A DNA stretch of 64,000 nucleotides from Sweltsa coloradensis (lineage: Eukaryota > Arthropoda > Insecta > Plecoptera > Chloroperlidae), in the NCBI GenBank assembly GCA_024449915.1, contig JAMZAV010003163.1, forward strand, positions 1 to 64,000, read 5' to 3'. The position numbers and the translations under genes were made by a program. Shown here piece after piece: positions 1-11,617 of this stretch (the first letter of the stretch is position 1; each line of letters begins with the position of its first letter). The notes under the pieces are model-generated. The model saw nothing but the letters and a program-made list of their open reading frames with translations. It was not told the origin of the DNA and made no database searches.

Positions 1-239
1 GTTATAACACGATGAATCCGCTTTTTTTTCGTCGCCATGTAATGAACTCACTTGACAAGGTTTAGCTTCTAGCATCCATCTTTATTCACTACTTCACTTT
101 GGTCAGTCGTGCTGCCAACTTACACACACACATTCAATACACTACAGTATGCACAATAATAATTTTGATCGATGGAAATTTTGTGATTTCGAACTTCGTC
201 CAGGCGTACAGATAACTGTTAACTTCCTCATGGTTCACT
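1..239. other. flank without recognisable gene
   Basis: No convincing coding region or repeat was seen here. The stretch holds a short CA-rich patch near 122-131 and otherwise ordinary AT-rich sequence up to the MITE that begins at 240. Confidence 0.5.
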
Positions 240-609
240 CAGGGTGCGAATTGACGGGGTGGGTAAGAGAAGAGGGGAATTCCCCCGTCTGGTATTTTGG
301 CTGAATTCCCACATCTGGATACCCATCTCATGTAATCTTATATCATATGAAGTGACTTTATCTCGTAACGTTATTAAATAATGCGTCAATTTACTCTCAT
401 GTATTCCTAGCCAAGAAGTGTTTGTACATTAATAAACCAAAGCAATGGACTCTTTGTACCTGACCTCAGATCGTTTCTAATGCCATCTCGAGGTCGAGGA
501 CTATAATACACAAAAAAAAATTGCCTCCGCCCGGCTGGGGCTTCGCCACAGACCCCTTACAGCCCACGCAGATACATCCCCCTCTGCCAAGCCGTCAGTT
601 CGCACCCTG
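240..609. mobile_element. hAT-like non-autonomous element (MITE)
   Basis: The segment is bounded by an 18-bp terminal inverted repeat with one mismatch. The left end reads CAGGGTGCGAATTGACGG (240-257) and the right end is its reverse complement with one T/C difference (592-609). Ends starting CAGGG are typical of hAT-superfamily DNA transposons. At about 370 bp with no open frame it fits a non-autonomous derivative. I could not see a clean 8-bp target duplication: the flanks are GGTTCACT and GATAGTTC, only loosely similar. The interior has a GC-rich right arm (about 525-609) and a plain left arm. Confidence 0.6.
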
Positions 610-789
610 GATAGTTCGCCGCTAACTAAAGATGAGATGAGTACTGCCAAAGCAAGACAAAGAATGCCGCATCTACAATGGGATTTCTAGCTACAACATT
701 GCTTGATGACGATGACTGCACGCTATATAACCCGATCAACAATGTAAATAAACGCTGCCATCTTACAGATCGACCTTGACAACATCTCG

Positions 790-1893
790 CTCTGGTACAA
801 GGTAAATAAATGCAAATTAATATCAACAAAAGTAATTCCACATGTTTCTCCCGTTCAACCCGTCCGATAAAAAACACTTACTCAATTAATAACGTATTTC
901 TAAAAAACGGCAAATCAACTCAACTGTTAGGAATCAATCTGTCAAATGACTTAAAATGGAACTTGCACACAGACCTCATCAGATCAAAATGCTCGAAATT
1001 GATCGGTTTTGTAAATAGAAATCTTCGAGACAGTAAGGTCGCTACTCGTAGGACAGCCTACATGGCACTAGTGAGGCCTATCCTCGTGTATGGTATCCCA
1101 GCGTGGCAACCCAACAACAGTAAACAACATCAACAAACTCGAAGTCATACATAATCGGGCGACCAAGATGATCCTGGGACACAAAACAGACCTCAACCCC
1201 AACCACGACGGGAGAGCCTCCACATCCCCTCCATCCAAGGTTTTTCTGCATAGCTGTGACATCGTCTTCCTTCCCCGGCTGCATGAAGTGGAAAATTGAT
1301 CTGGAGGTGAGGCTGCAACTCGACTACAGGCCCGCTGAGCGTGGGAGGGGCCCCAGCAAGGCGTCTACTTTCGTGCATCCCGAGCCAGCACGCTCAGCTA
1401 CCAAGCTCTGTGTACCATCGAGCCAGCAGCCTATGGAACTTGCTCCCCAGTGAAATCAAAATTTCGCCATCCAATGATTTTTACAAAGCCATAAACTGAC
1501 TGTACATAAAGACACCCCCGCATGATATTGGACATAATTCAGGAATACGATCGGACATGTAAGCATGATTAATTCTAAGGCCCCCATAGCTCTTATCAAT
1601 CACCCCATACTCATATCACCTGTTATCTCATAATCATCACTTATTTAAGATCATTTCCAAAAATCATTAACAATATTTGGTATTAATTTATATCATTATG
1701 TTAATTTTTTTAAACTAATCATTAATCTCTACTTTAAGTTTAATTTTATATGGATGCAGGACACCTATCTAGGTGGTATGGATATGGTCCCGCTTCTTGC
1801 ATTCCTTTCTTCATGAGGCCAATACAATCTGCATGTGTTTATGTGTATGTACCATGTCTTATGATGATGAATAAATAATAATAATAATAATAT
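790..1893 (+). mobile_element. LINE 3' fragment (non-LTR retrotransposon)
   Basis: This is the C-terminal part of a non-LTR reverse transcriptase plus a 3' UTR. The 810-1154 frame carries LLGINLSNDLKWN and ALVRPILVYGIPAW, the thumb-region pattern of LINE polymerases. After a frame change near 1100-1150 the stretch KLEVIHNRATKMILG continues the domain. The frame reading LPSEIKISPSNDFYKAIN (to about 1498) is the usual LINE C-terminus and ends at a stop. The catalytic YADD core is absent, so the copy is 5' truncated. About 390 bp of 3' UTR follows and closes with GATGATGAATAAATAATAA, a simple-repeat tail. Frameshifts make it a dead copy unless they are sequencing errors. Confidence 0.75.
810..1498 (+). 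pseudogene. reverse transcriptase C-terminal fragment, frameshifted
   Basis: This is the protein-coding remnant of the LINE at 790-1893. An intact enzyme would copy its own RNA into nicked chromosomal DNA (target-primed reverse transcription). Only the thumb and C-terminal parts are left, in at least two frames, and no catalytic aspartates are present. The start was set at the first in-frame ATG (810), but the true protein would begin far upstream of the truncation. The exact clade (Jockey, CR1 or I type) cannot be decided from this fragment. Confidence 0.65.
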
Positions 1894-1894
1894 A

Positions 1895-3640
1895 TATATT
1901 TTTTTTTTCAACTCAATTTATTGTCACAAAACAGAATATCATTGATACATCTCAAAGAAACCCATAAGCCTATTATGCGGGCTCATCTGTGGAATAAAAA
2001 AAATCACATAATCTAAACAAAAACAACCATAGAGGAAGGAAACATGAAAAAAAAGTATTAACAAATCATAAACATTAAGTAAACAAATTGAAGTAGATTA
2101 ACTGTAACTAACAATGAAATAAAACACAACACCACGTCAAGGCTTTTTAAGTTATTACTTATTAAATACAACATAAATAAAGCTAAATGACGAGTACGAA
2201 ACAAGGCAAGAGCAGAACAGATTTAGACAAGAGCACTCAATTTTTGACAACAAATGTATTTTTATTTCTTGCTTGACCTCGGAAATTTTTGTAAAATGTA
2301 ATAACTGATCAGGCAGTCATTGAAAGACTCGGGGACTAAACACTCAAGGCGCCTCTGACCGTATTTATTATTACTTCTAGGAACTTCAAATTTTTGTTTT
2401 AACCTGACTACGTGTCCATTTGTTTCTCTGCACAAGAATTCTATAATCATTTTTAAGTAATATTTTATTGAAAGTTGGTAAGTGAAAAAGCAGTCAACAG
2501 GAAAAGATTGCAAAAGAGGTATGTCTCCCGAGTCGACAGAGTTTGACAATTACGTGGTCATATTTGGCGTTATAGCTTATTTTGTAGTACCTCGAATTTT
2601 TTTAAGTGGCAGTCAGTGGAATACCCCACGCAAGTAGACCATAAGATATAATAGATTCTGCAAGAGCGATATATACATTTCGCAACACTGAAAACGGTAA
2701 ACGTATTTAAGAAAAAACACTGTCGGAGGCAGGCTCGTAGGCGCTTACAGATCGAGTCAATATGAGGTACCCAGATGAAATGTTTATCAATCACTAATCC
2801 CAAATAAATATGCGAGTCAACATTCTCGAGAAAATCACTGCATGCACACGTAAGTAGATCTACTTGATTATGCAAACATTCATTGGAATGAGTGATCACC
2901 CTGACCTCACGGAGACAATCTCTGTTTTGAGGTGCACACAAATGAATTGTTTTATTTGCATTAATTATTAAGTCTCTATCATGAATCTCTTTAAGAAGGT
3001 TTATAAAATCTATCTGTAAATGCAACTGTGCTATTTCAAAGTTTTTATGTACTGAAACAATCAAATGTCATCGGCATAAATAAATACTAGCAATATTTAA
3101 AACATTTAACCAAATCATTAACGTACACCAAAAATAGAATTGGACCCAAAAAAGAACCCTGAGGAACTCTTAAATAACATCACGTTCTTGACTTAAAAAT
3201 CACCAACCTTAACTCTTATTCTCCTAGTTCTTAGGTAATTTTTAAACCAATTTAAAATTGGGGGGCCACGAATACCTATTCGCTCAAGACATTTTAAAAG
3301 TTTGACGTGATTTAATGTATCAAATGCCTTGCTTAAATCCACAAACATGGCCGCAATGTGCATATTGTCATTTAATTTGTTATTAACCATTCGCAAATTT
3401 CACTAGAAATCGGTTGCTCTTAACCTTTCTGAAAACCAAACTGATTTTAGTCCTAATTTTAAATTTACTAAAATTCATAAACGACTAAATCCATACTACA
3501 TCTCGTTCCATTATAATTTTCAATAACATTAAAATGGCAATTGCCACGTAATTTACTAAAGTCTATGGCTTCTTTTTATAAACCGGCTTACAATGAAACT
3601 TTTCAACAAGTCAGGTATTTTCCCTTTTTAGAGTACAGGT
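1895..3640 (-). mobile_element. LINE fragment with RT core, family shared with 54150-56250
   Basis: The minus strand carries a non-LTR reverse transcriptase from fingers to thumb. Reading from 3480 downward it has QFGFQKG, then FVDLSKAFDTLNH and IGIRGPPILNWFKNYLRTRR (3193-3396), then RVPQGSFLGPILFLVYVND (about 3110-3170), then FIYADD (about 3065-3080), then YLGLVIDKHFIWVPHIDSIC (within 2570-3064). The tail lies at 1895-1920, where a T-run on the plus strand abuts the tail of the preceding LINE. The motif ICKRLRAC also occurs in the LINE at 54150-56250, so the two are the same family. The N-terminal endonuclease is missing or unrecognisable. Confidence 0.8.
2570..3396 (-). pseudogene. reverse transcriptase (non-LTR), frameshifted
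   Basis: This is the polymerase domain of the LINE at 1895-3640. The catalytic motif YADD is present but in a frame different from the segment before it, so at least two frameshifts separate the 3193-3396 part from the 2570-3064 part. The F-x-D-L-S-K-A-F-D motif carrying the first catalytic aspartate is intact. There is no methionine-led full-length frame. I regard it as a degenerate element gene. Confidence 0.7.
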
Positions 3641-4430
3641 TTATTATTGCAATTTAGGATAAATCCGTGGCCGTTATTTGAAACGATCACCTAATCCCAT
3701 CAATTCCAGGTAATAATAATTTTAAATTTAACTAAAAATTAATAATAATAGATATAACAAACCATTATATAATATTATTATATAAATATATATGCAAATA
3801 TTTAAATGTAATTGCTGAGCAGTTGCATGCTTGTTTTTTTTTTAATATTATTTTATTGTCTTGTTTTTTACTCAATGTTTTTTAATTTGTATTCGTTAAC
3901 CTGAGAATGAGCAGTGGGAAAACTTCGAAACGTTGATATAATTCACCCTAATCCGGAAATCGAAAAATATTATGATCACATTATATATAATAAAAAATCA
4001 TAAAAAATCAATATATATAAAACATTATATATATATATATATATATATAAATATATCAAAAAACCCCAACATTGTTGGGGTTACAAACTAGTCAAGTTCG
4101 AGATAAGTTGCTGGTTAAATTTCTATTCCGCTGAAATACAAGCATTCCATCTCAAATTTTGACATCATCTTGATCTACTAGTGACGTACTGCAAGTGACA
4201 TTGAAGGGAAGTATTAGTTTTTAGTATTTATACCATTATTTTGTAGTTTTATATCGTTGTCTAGACCTAGGCTGTAAAAATCATTGAAACAGTTGAATTT
4301 TGTTAATTTTTGACAGTTAGTGGTAGGCATATATTCATTTAGAGGCATTATTTGTAACTTCAGCAAGGAAATATATCTAAAATAGTATAATATTTAGCAT
4401 TTTACGTAAGCACCGTTAATTATTTTGCAG
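3641..4430. other. AT-rich gap with a possible Penelope-like 3' motif
   Basis: There is no gene here. At 3900-3937 the sequence CTGAGAATGAGCAGTGG is followed closely by CGAAACGTTG. A CTGA...GAAACGTTG arrangement is often found at the ends of Penelope-like elements and some SINEs, where it can be part of a hammerhead-ribozyme remnant. An (AT)n run lies at about 4025-4050, followed by a perfect 21-bp palindrome at 4062-4082 (AACCCCAACA and its complement around one base). Confidence 0.35.
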
Positions 4431-7240
4431 AATCGAGAAGATAACAGGAAATGGAACACCAACTAAGACGGAGATAGAAGAGTTTTGGGCAGGAATATGG
4501 GGTAACCCGGTAGCACACAACCAGGATGCACAATGGATTCAAGACGAAAGAGCTAGGATGAGCGATGTTAATGAGATGAGATTCGAAGGTTTAACTATTG
4601 ATGAATTAAAGTCGACAATCAGTGCTACGCATAGCTGGAAAGCACCAGGTAATGATAATATTCAAAATTGTGGTATAAGAAATTCAATACTACTCAACAA
4701 TCAAATTAGAAAATGTCTCAACGATTTTTATAAATGGATGTTAAAGAAATACCCGAATTCTTTTCTGAAGGAGTAACCTTTCTCAAACCGAAAGATAATG
4801 ACACGAAGAACCCAAGTAAATATCGGCCAATTACATGTCTACCAACTATATATAAAATATTGACTTCATGCATAACAAAGTATATAAGCATTGCGAAGAA
4901 TACAATATCATGGCCGAAAAAACAAAAAGGATGCTGTAAGAACTAGCAGGGATGTAAAGAACAAATCATTATCGACTCTACTGTAATGAACCAGGCACAC
5001 AATAAGAAAAGGAAATATTCACGTAAACTACATTGACTACAAGAAAGCTTATGACTCAACACCACACACATGGCTTATTCAGATTTTTACAAATATATAA
5101 AATCAACCCAGTTAATTGTAAACTTTTTGAAGACAGTAATGAAGACATGGAGAAAAACACTAAAACTAAATATGAAAAACCAGCAGATAACTACAGATCC
5201 AATCCAAATTAACGTGGCATTTTCCAAGGTGACTCATTTAGCGCATTATGGTTTTTGTCTGTCATTAAACCCACTGTCGCATATGCTTAACGAATCAACA
5301 TACGGATTTAAAATTAAGGAAATAATATGGTATGTCACACAATTTCTCCACCTATTCTTCATGGATGATCTAAAGTTATATGCATCAAATTTTTGTTTCT
5401 ACTAAACATTTTTAAATCAATACTACATTTGAATTTAGTCAAGATATCTGCATGGAGTTTGGAGTAGAAAAGTGTAAGACGCTACATATCGAAAAGGGTA
5501 AGGTTCGCAGGCAAAGAGTTCCAGCTAGATGATGGAAATAGGATTGGAGTAATGGATGATAACGAAGTATACAAATTTTTTGGTTTCCCTCACAAGCTGC
5601 CAGAATTGAACATAAAGTAATGAAAGAAAAATTGATAGATACATACAAGAAGTGACAAAAATCTATCCTCAAGACGCAACTAAACGGTAAAAGCAAGATC
5701 ACAGCATAAAAAACATATGCTATACCAGTACTAAAACATATTCATTCGGAATCATTAATGGACACAGACAGACATCCACGGCGCGGGGAAATATTAACTC
5801 CGTTCTACACTTACTAAACACAGAATGCATCATCCTAAATCACAATAGAGAGATTGACACTTCCAAGAGAACAAGGAGGGCAAGGCCTAATTGATCTGAA
5901 CAACTTGTATTATAAACCACTAACATTTTAATAAAATATTTTTTTACAAAGAGCAACCAATCAACACTGCATAGGGCTGTGGTGCTAGCTGACAATCATT
6001 AACTCCACTCAATCTAGCAAACGAAAATGTCAATCTACAAGGGAAAAATCATAACTTTACGCTTCAAAGAGTAACGTCTCTCAGAAAAGACCCTAACAAG
6101 AGACATTATGATGAACTACATAAAGGTCACGTAGATATTAAAGCATCAAAAAGGTGGTTAAACAACGGAGAACTATTTGGAGAAACAGAAGGTTTTATGC
6201 TGGCTATTCAAGACAGAGTGATTGCAACGAAAAATTTAAAAATACATTATACAAGATGCGACAGTAAACGATCAATGTAGAAAATGTAGTGTAAGGGTGA
6301 AACAATCGAAACATCATATCCGGGTGCCAGTCACTGTGTCAAAAGGATTACCTCTACAGACATAACCAAGTAGCTAACATTATTCACCAAAAACTAGCAA
6401 TCAAGTACAACCTCATTGATACACACACACCTTACTACAAAAACAAACCGGAGAAAGTACTAGATAGCAAAGATTTTTAAATTATATTACGACCGCACAG
6501 TTATAACAGACCAAACTATACATCACAACAGAACCCCCGGGTATAAATATAATTGACAAGAAGAAACAAGATACTATTCTTATTGACGTTTTCTGTCCCA
6601 ATGTGCCATAACGTCGAGAAATACATGGAAAGAAAAAAATTGACAAGTATAGTGGAAATTGCAATTGAGATCAAGAGATGTGGAAAAAAGAAAAGGTAAA
6701 TACAATCCCATACGTGATATCGGCTAATGGCATCAGACCGAAGAAGCTACATGAAAGCATTAAACAACTAGATCTTCCACCCAATGTTTACATCGAGACT
6801 CAAAGGCAGTTATACTCAACACGGTAAATGTTCGTAAATTTCTAAAACTAAGAATGATACTTCGAGATTCCGAGACAGCTTCCATCCTGACATGGGTTTT
6901 CGTGGTTTTTTCATAGTCCGAAGAGCAAATGCTAGGATGGCGACGAGAAATCGGCCACGACCGTACAAAAGCAGAAAGAAACATCATCTACAAACTATAT
7001 TATAAATGACTTATTTTAGTTAGAGTTAAGACAAAGTAATAATGTAGGTATGTAATATAGATACACATGGAAGTACTTGACGTAAATCCGTACAACATGT
7101 TTTGCTCCGGTTTTGACCGAGTTTGTATGAAATACATCCAATAAAATAATAATAAAATATAATATTTTTTAAGTATGTACAATACAAATTATTATATTAT
7201 TATTAATATCATAATTATAATTATTATTATCGTAGCCAGG
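4430..7240 (+). mobile_element. R2/R4-type LINE with C-terminal endonuclease, 5' truncated
   Basis: This is a degenerate non-LTR retrotransposon of the older type that carries a restriction-like endonuclease after the reverse transcriptase. RT signs in order: HSWKAPGND (4630-4656), GVTFLKPKDNDTKNPSKYRP and ITCLPT (4765-4848), a YKKAYDS-like stretch near 5035-5055, and FMDDLKLYA (5358-5384), the catalytic motif with M in place of the usual A. Downstream are AIPVLKH (about 5720), LPREQGGQGLIDL (about 5860-5900), a CRKC zinc-knuckle remnant (6275-6290) and KLYYDRTVITDQTI (6479-6520), which begins the endonuclease. No upstream DNA-binding zinc fingers are visible. The 3' end is TAA-rich (7140-7230), which would suit an R4/Dong-like preference for TAA repeats. 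Confidence 0.75.
4440..7010 (+). pseudogene. RT plus restriction-like endonuclease polyprotein, many stops
   Basis: This is the broken coding region of the R2/R4-type element. The intact protein would nick a specific DNA target and prime reverse transcription there. Open pieces lie at 4558-4776, 4734-4946 and 5070-5405, with similarity continuing through short frames to about 7000. In the endonuclease part the frame reads PGINIIDKKKQDTILIDV (about 6535-6590). Related elements have P-D at the start of this block, so the first acidic residue appears replaced by glycine, which would disable cleavage. Comparison with relatives is from memory of the family, not a search. Confidence 0.65.
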
Positions 7241-9760
7241 ATTTTTAATTCTGGGGTTGGGGGGGGGGTCCTGGGTAGGATGTCTACCCGCTATTGCGAA
7301 TTTCTGGGCGCAGTCACAGACAAATTTTGATTTTTAACACTGCAAATGTGGCATTTTACTTGTTTTTAGAGCGTTTTTTCCTATAATTTAAAAAATTTTG
7401 GGGAGATCCACAACTGTCGGTTTTAAAAAATCTTGGCGATATGTAAGGACCTACATTTTTATTATGTATGCCTATGCTATTTAGTATTATTATAAACCCT
7501 CCTGTTTTTGGGGGGGGGGGGATAGGACAACCTGATCCCCCCCCGCTTGTACGTGTATTGTGACAACATCAACACAACAAAATACATATGAAACTACTAC
7601 TCCATGGTGTACGGACTTCTCCTAAATGCAAACGTACGCGCTCGCACACGCATACCACATTGGGCAAGCGAACTCCCCCGAACATGCTCATAAATATGCA
7701 TAATTTTGGGTAAAAACTCATTTCCCAATTTCTGATAATAGATCGTCTCCCTTTTAAAGTTTACAATAATCGGTTACATAAAAAATTTTCGAAAAAAATT
7801 AATAACTCTGGCCAGCATTAAACAATGGTTGTATTGTATTGTAAATGGATGAGTGATGGCCAAACAACTTTATTCACGTGGAAATTTTTAACAGTTTTCA
7901 GTCTCTTTTGATAAGTGAAACCCCGTGACCCAAATTATAATACATTTAGAGGCCGGCTTTACGTAATATCCAATACGTCCAAAGGTCCGCGGTTACCGAC
8001 GGCTGCATAATGCGATGGCGGCGCCAAGAAGCTATTAGGGAGGGAACAAAATTGGAAATGCACAAATACACAAAAAGTCAACAACCCTGGGATGTACCCA
8101 TGCTCTGTTCTATAAACCTATAATTTTACAGCCGACAATATTCGCATCTAGTCAGCTCTGAAGAATCGTTTGTCCTTGGAAACACACCACCCCCGTTTCA
8201 CGGCGGCACCAGTTTTCGAGTTTCATACTTCATAGACATCCTTAGCCTACTCGTTTGTAAGTCAATGATTTTCGTTGGGGCAAATTTGATTACAATCCTT
8301 ACTGCTTGGGAATGTAGCACTCACGTGCCTCTGATTTGGTAGGATCAGAGCACAGTTGAATAATTATTATACTGTCGCGTTTTATATCCTCATCACCCTT
8401 GCCGCCATGTAAGGAAGTAAAGAAAAATCTGAGTACAGAGTAAATTCTGTTATAATTATTTAAATCTCTTAAATTAATAATTATTCTGTAAACAATACAC
8501 AAACAAGAATTTTGTAATGTGATTTCAGTCGTCAGGTGATAGATTCCGTACCATTATCCCATGGTTAATTTATGTCATAGCAACCAAATGTGAATTAAAT
8601 TAAATTAGGCCTAAATAATAGTATATTGAAACGACATCAGAGAAAGGTAAAACAACTCTCATTGGCTTTGGGGCCTACGTGAGTTCTGGTAGTGAGTCGT
8701 ACCTTGGCAAGCGGCTATCAATCTTATGTCTTTCAAAGTGAATTTTTAATTAGGGTCGAGGGATGGGGGACTAGCCTGCTTAACTAGCCTACCTAAAATT
8801 ACATTTCTCAAAATTTTCTCATAAATTAATTAGACTACGTAATGAGTCGATTGGGTACCGGATACTAGCATACCTTATAAAGATAAACTCAACTTTTTTT
8901 CGCGATTCCAATGGATCTTATGCAGGCATGGGAATAGTATTCTGGTTAAGCGTGTCATTGGATTTACAAAGGGATTTTCAGACAACAAAATATTTCAAAT
9001 GTGACGAATTCTAAGGCGTATCATTCGTCATGAAAAAATAATAATAATAATCTAGCGTGAAGAATTATATCTCTAGATTTTATACCGGGGTAAGCGACAA
9101 TACACACACACAACACACAAGACTAAAACATTAATTTTATAAATCGATTCTAATGTTTTGGCAATATTTGTCATTCATTTCACGCGATGTTGTTTCGCCT
9201 CTCTCAAAAACAGACTGCACGGCAGCATCCCTACTTAGAAACGAATACGGAGATAATGAACGGTAATTATGACTGTAAGGCTTACTTCTGGTGAAAAGAG
9301 GCAATTATTAGGTTCTCGTTATTATCTTGTTGTTCATAATGAAATCGTATCACGCGCTCTGCAATCCGTTTTATTGATTGAATTATTAGGCTTATTATCA
9401 AGTTAATATTACCATTTTAAATTTATTACACATCGTTTACTGAGTACCAAGTTTAGAGGAAATACCAACGATGCAACTTTTGTTGTGGTTCTTTGTTTCT
9501 CTCCGCACATCAAGTATGTGTTTTCCCAAAGAAGATACACGATTGGGGTTTGTATAAGACAAATACGTAGTAAAATTTTTTGCCGAAAATTTTTAATTCA
9601 AAAGCCAACTTCAATCGTATTTACTATATTGTGTTTCGATTACTTCGGAAATGTAACAATTTCCCCTCATTTTAATATGTTTTTGGCACAAGCGATAGTA
9701 AACAATGACAGGTAAATTATGCAAAGCCCCCTTTTTTCAAGTTCTATTCAACTGAATTGC
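7241..9760. other. no recognised gene
   Basis: About 2.5 kb without a supportable gene or repeat family. G-runs occur near 7260 and 7510 and short AT-rich low-complexity patches elsewhere. The open frames here (for example 8299-8502 and 9485-9715) are under 80 codons and resemble nothing I know. Confidence 0.4.
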
Positions 9761-9862
9761 TTGGTGGGAGCCGTCCCTCGGTGCCGCTTCCCGTAAGGCC
9801 ATCAACCTTTTTTTTTCCCCTATGCCACCCATTACTACCTGTCGATAAAGACCATGTTACAC

Positions 9863-10440
9863 TTGTTGGCCTGGGGGAATTGATTTATTCCCGTTAGGCC
9901 AACACCAAGCATTTCATTATCGAAAATACAAAAAAGGGTTTTGTTGGGGGGGGTTGGGGGGTAATTGATTTATTCCCGTTAGGCCAACAGCGTATATGCA
10001 TCGTTTATGGTAAGGAGTGGGGCGTTTGTTGGCCTTGGGGTAATTGATTTATTCCCGTTAGGCCAACAGAGTATACGCACGTTTACGGTAAGGAGGGGGG
10101 TGTTGTTGGCCTTGGGGTAATTGATTTTTTCCCCCTTTACTCCCCGAAAATAGAGGCGAGCTCGGGCAATCGTCGTGGGGGACTACGCCCCCTTTTCCCT
10201 TGACGACCCCGCCCCGAGCGATGACGACCGCGACGTGAGAACCCCCCCTTCCTCCCCTTACCCGGGGCGGGTTTTCTGACCAGCATGGGCCCCCCCTCCC
10301 CCCCCCTTAGGTTAGAGTGGTGGTGCATTAATGACCAAACGGTTGACGCGTCCTTAGTTCAAATAAACCAAAAAACCCTTAGGCCAATAGCGTATATGTA
10401 CGTTTAAAGTAAGGGACAGGGCGTTTTTGGGCCCTTTGGG
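9863..10440 (+). repeat. about 80-bp tandem repeat, interrupted by an insertion
   Basis: Units start with TTGTTGGCC near 9863, 9941, 10027 and 10103. Each contains TAATTGATTTATTCCCGTTA followed by GGCCAACA and then a GTATAYGCAYGTTTACGGTAAGG-like block. The fourth unit breaks off after TTCCCCC near 10135 and resumes at about 10374 with TTAGGCCAATAGCGTATATG. The gap is filled by a GC-rich element (10136-10373). Confidence 0.8.
10136..10373 (-). mobile_element. family C repeat, GC-rich end, inserted in tandem repeat
   Basis: On the minus strand this matches 53105-53410 (plus strand). Shared blocks include GACGCGTCAAC near the start, CCACTCTA, CCCATGCTGGTCAGAA, a GTCGTCATCG-like stretch, GAGCTCGCCTCTA and GGGGAGTAA. 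The insertion splits one unit of the surrounding 80-bp repeat, with CCCTT on both sides as a possible 5-bp target duplication. A 63-codon frame inside is arginine- and glycine-rich only because of GC content. Confidence 0.65.
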
Positions 10441-11617
10441 AACAATCTATAGGAGCGGTAGTTTGCATAAGTGGTCGACTGATTACGGGTATATGGGGGT
10501 AACCATGGGTTAAATCATGTTCAAAATAAACCCACACTCAAGTCAAACTAGTCTGCAATTTTTTTTATAAAGTTAATTAATTACAAATTGTAATTATAGT
10601 TAATATAAAGACAGTATGTTTATCATTATGGACTGTGTACAAAATCCAAACTAATACTCATAATAAATTTGGCTTTAATTACGTTAATACATAAATAGAA
10701 TAGAATACTTTCTTCTGCATGCATCAACATATTTTAATTACATAACACAACAAAAATAATAAAAATGCATGCCTTTAAAAATAGTATAGTATTAGGTATT
10801 AGTGTAATAGTATTATATTGTAAATGCACAAGCAAGTCAGTAATGACCTACCTGATACATTTTTGTAACGCATAAAAAAAAATGATATACAATAAGAGAT
10901 TGATACTCTAATTAGGTTATGTTTTTTTAATTCGCTAAGCCAAAATAATGCCATATTTTTTGCACCCCTAAACATGCGCCCCAAACTACAAAGGCGATAC
11001 AAAAATAGTGATAGAACACATACAATAGAAAATGTATAACTAATCAGCTTAGTTTTAACTTCACCCGAAAATGACAGAACCACAATGTAAAGTATAGCAT
11101 AATATTTTTTTAGTCGTTTTTGCAACTATTTTGTTGCAAAATTTAAATTAGTTTATTAGCACAATAGTAGGCTATGAAATGCCAACCTGACAAATTCCCC
11201 TAACCGTTTTACTCTAGATAAAGTAAACCTTTAATCTAGATAAATTAAACCTTTTAAATCAATTGTGGTGTGGGTGGTGAGCCTCTTGGGGGCAACTTAC
11301 ATAATGACTTTAGGACGGTTTTTAAATTTTTTAATATTTTGGAACACTAAGAAATGACTCTTTATTCAGATGTTTTTCCATTTATTTACTCACCAAGCAG
11401 TCCAAATTTGCCAAGAGGAAGCCCGAAAAAAGTCCCCCTGGTTTGGGGGGGGGGAACAAAAAATGATATGCTTTCCAAACCAAAAAAAATAATGAACTTA
11501 ATTTTGGAATATGATTGATAAAAGTTTGCATTTTTTTTAAAAAAATTTCATAATTTGATTTTTCTTTCAAATATTATTTTATTAGAAAATGTGACCGTCG
11601 ACCTTTAGTTCTAATTT
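10441..11617. other. AT-rich stretch, no recognised gene
   Basis: I see no gene or repeat here. A 108-codon minus-strand frame (10799-11125) starts with MQKRLKKYYAILYIV and is rich in I, F, L and S, as expected from AT-rich DNA. It has no recognisable domain and no homologous context, so it is not called as a gene. Confidence 0.4.

Noticed and set aside
10799..11125. 108-codon minus-strand frame as a membrane protein
   Set aside because: Composition is that expected from AT-rich DNA. No motif or gene context was found.
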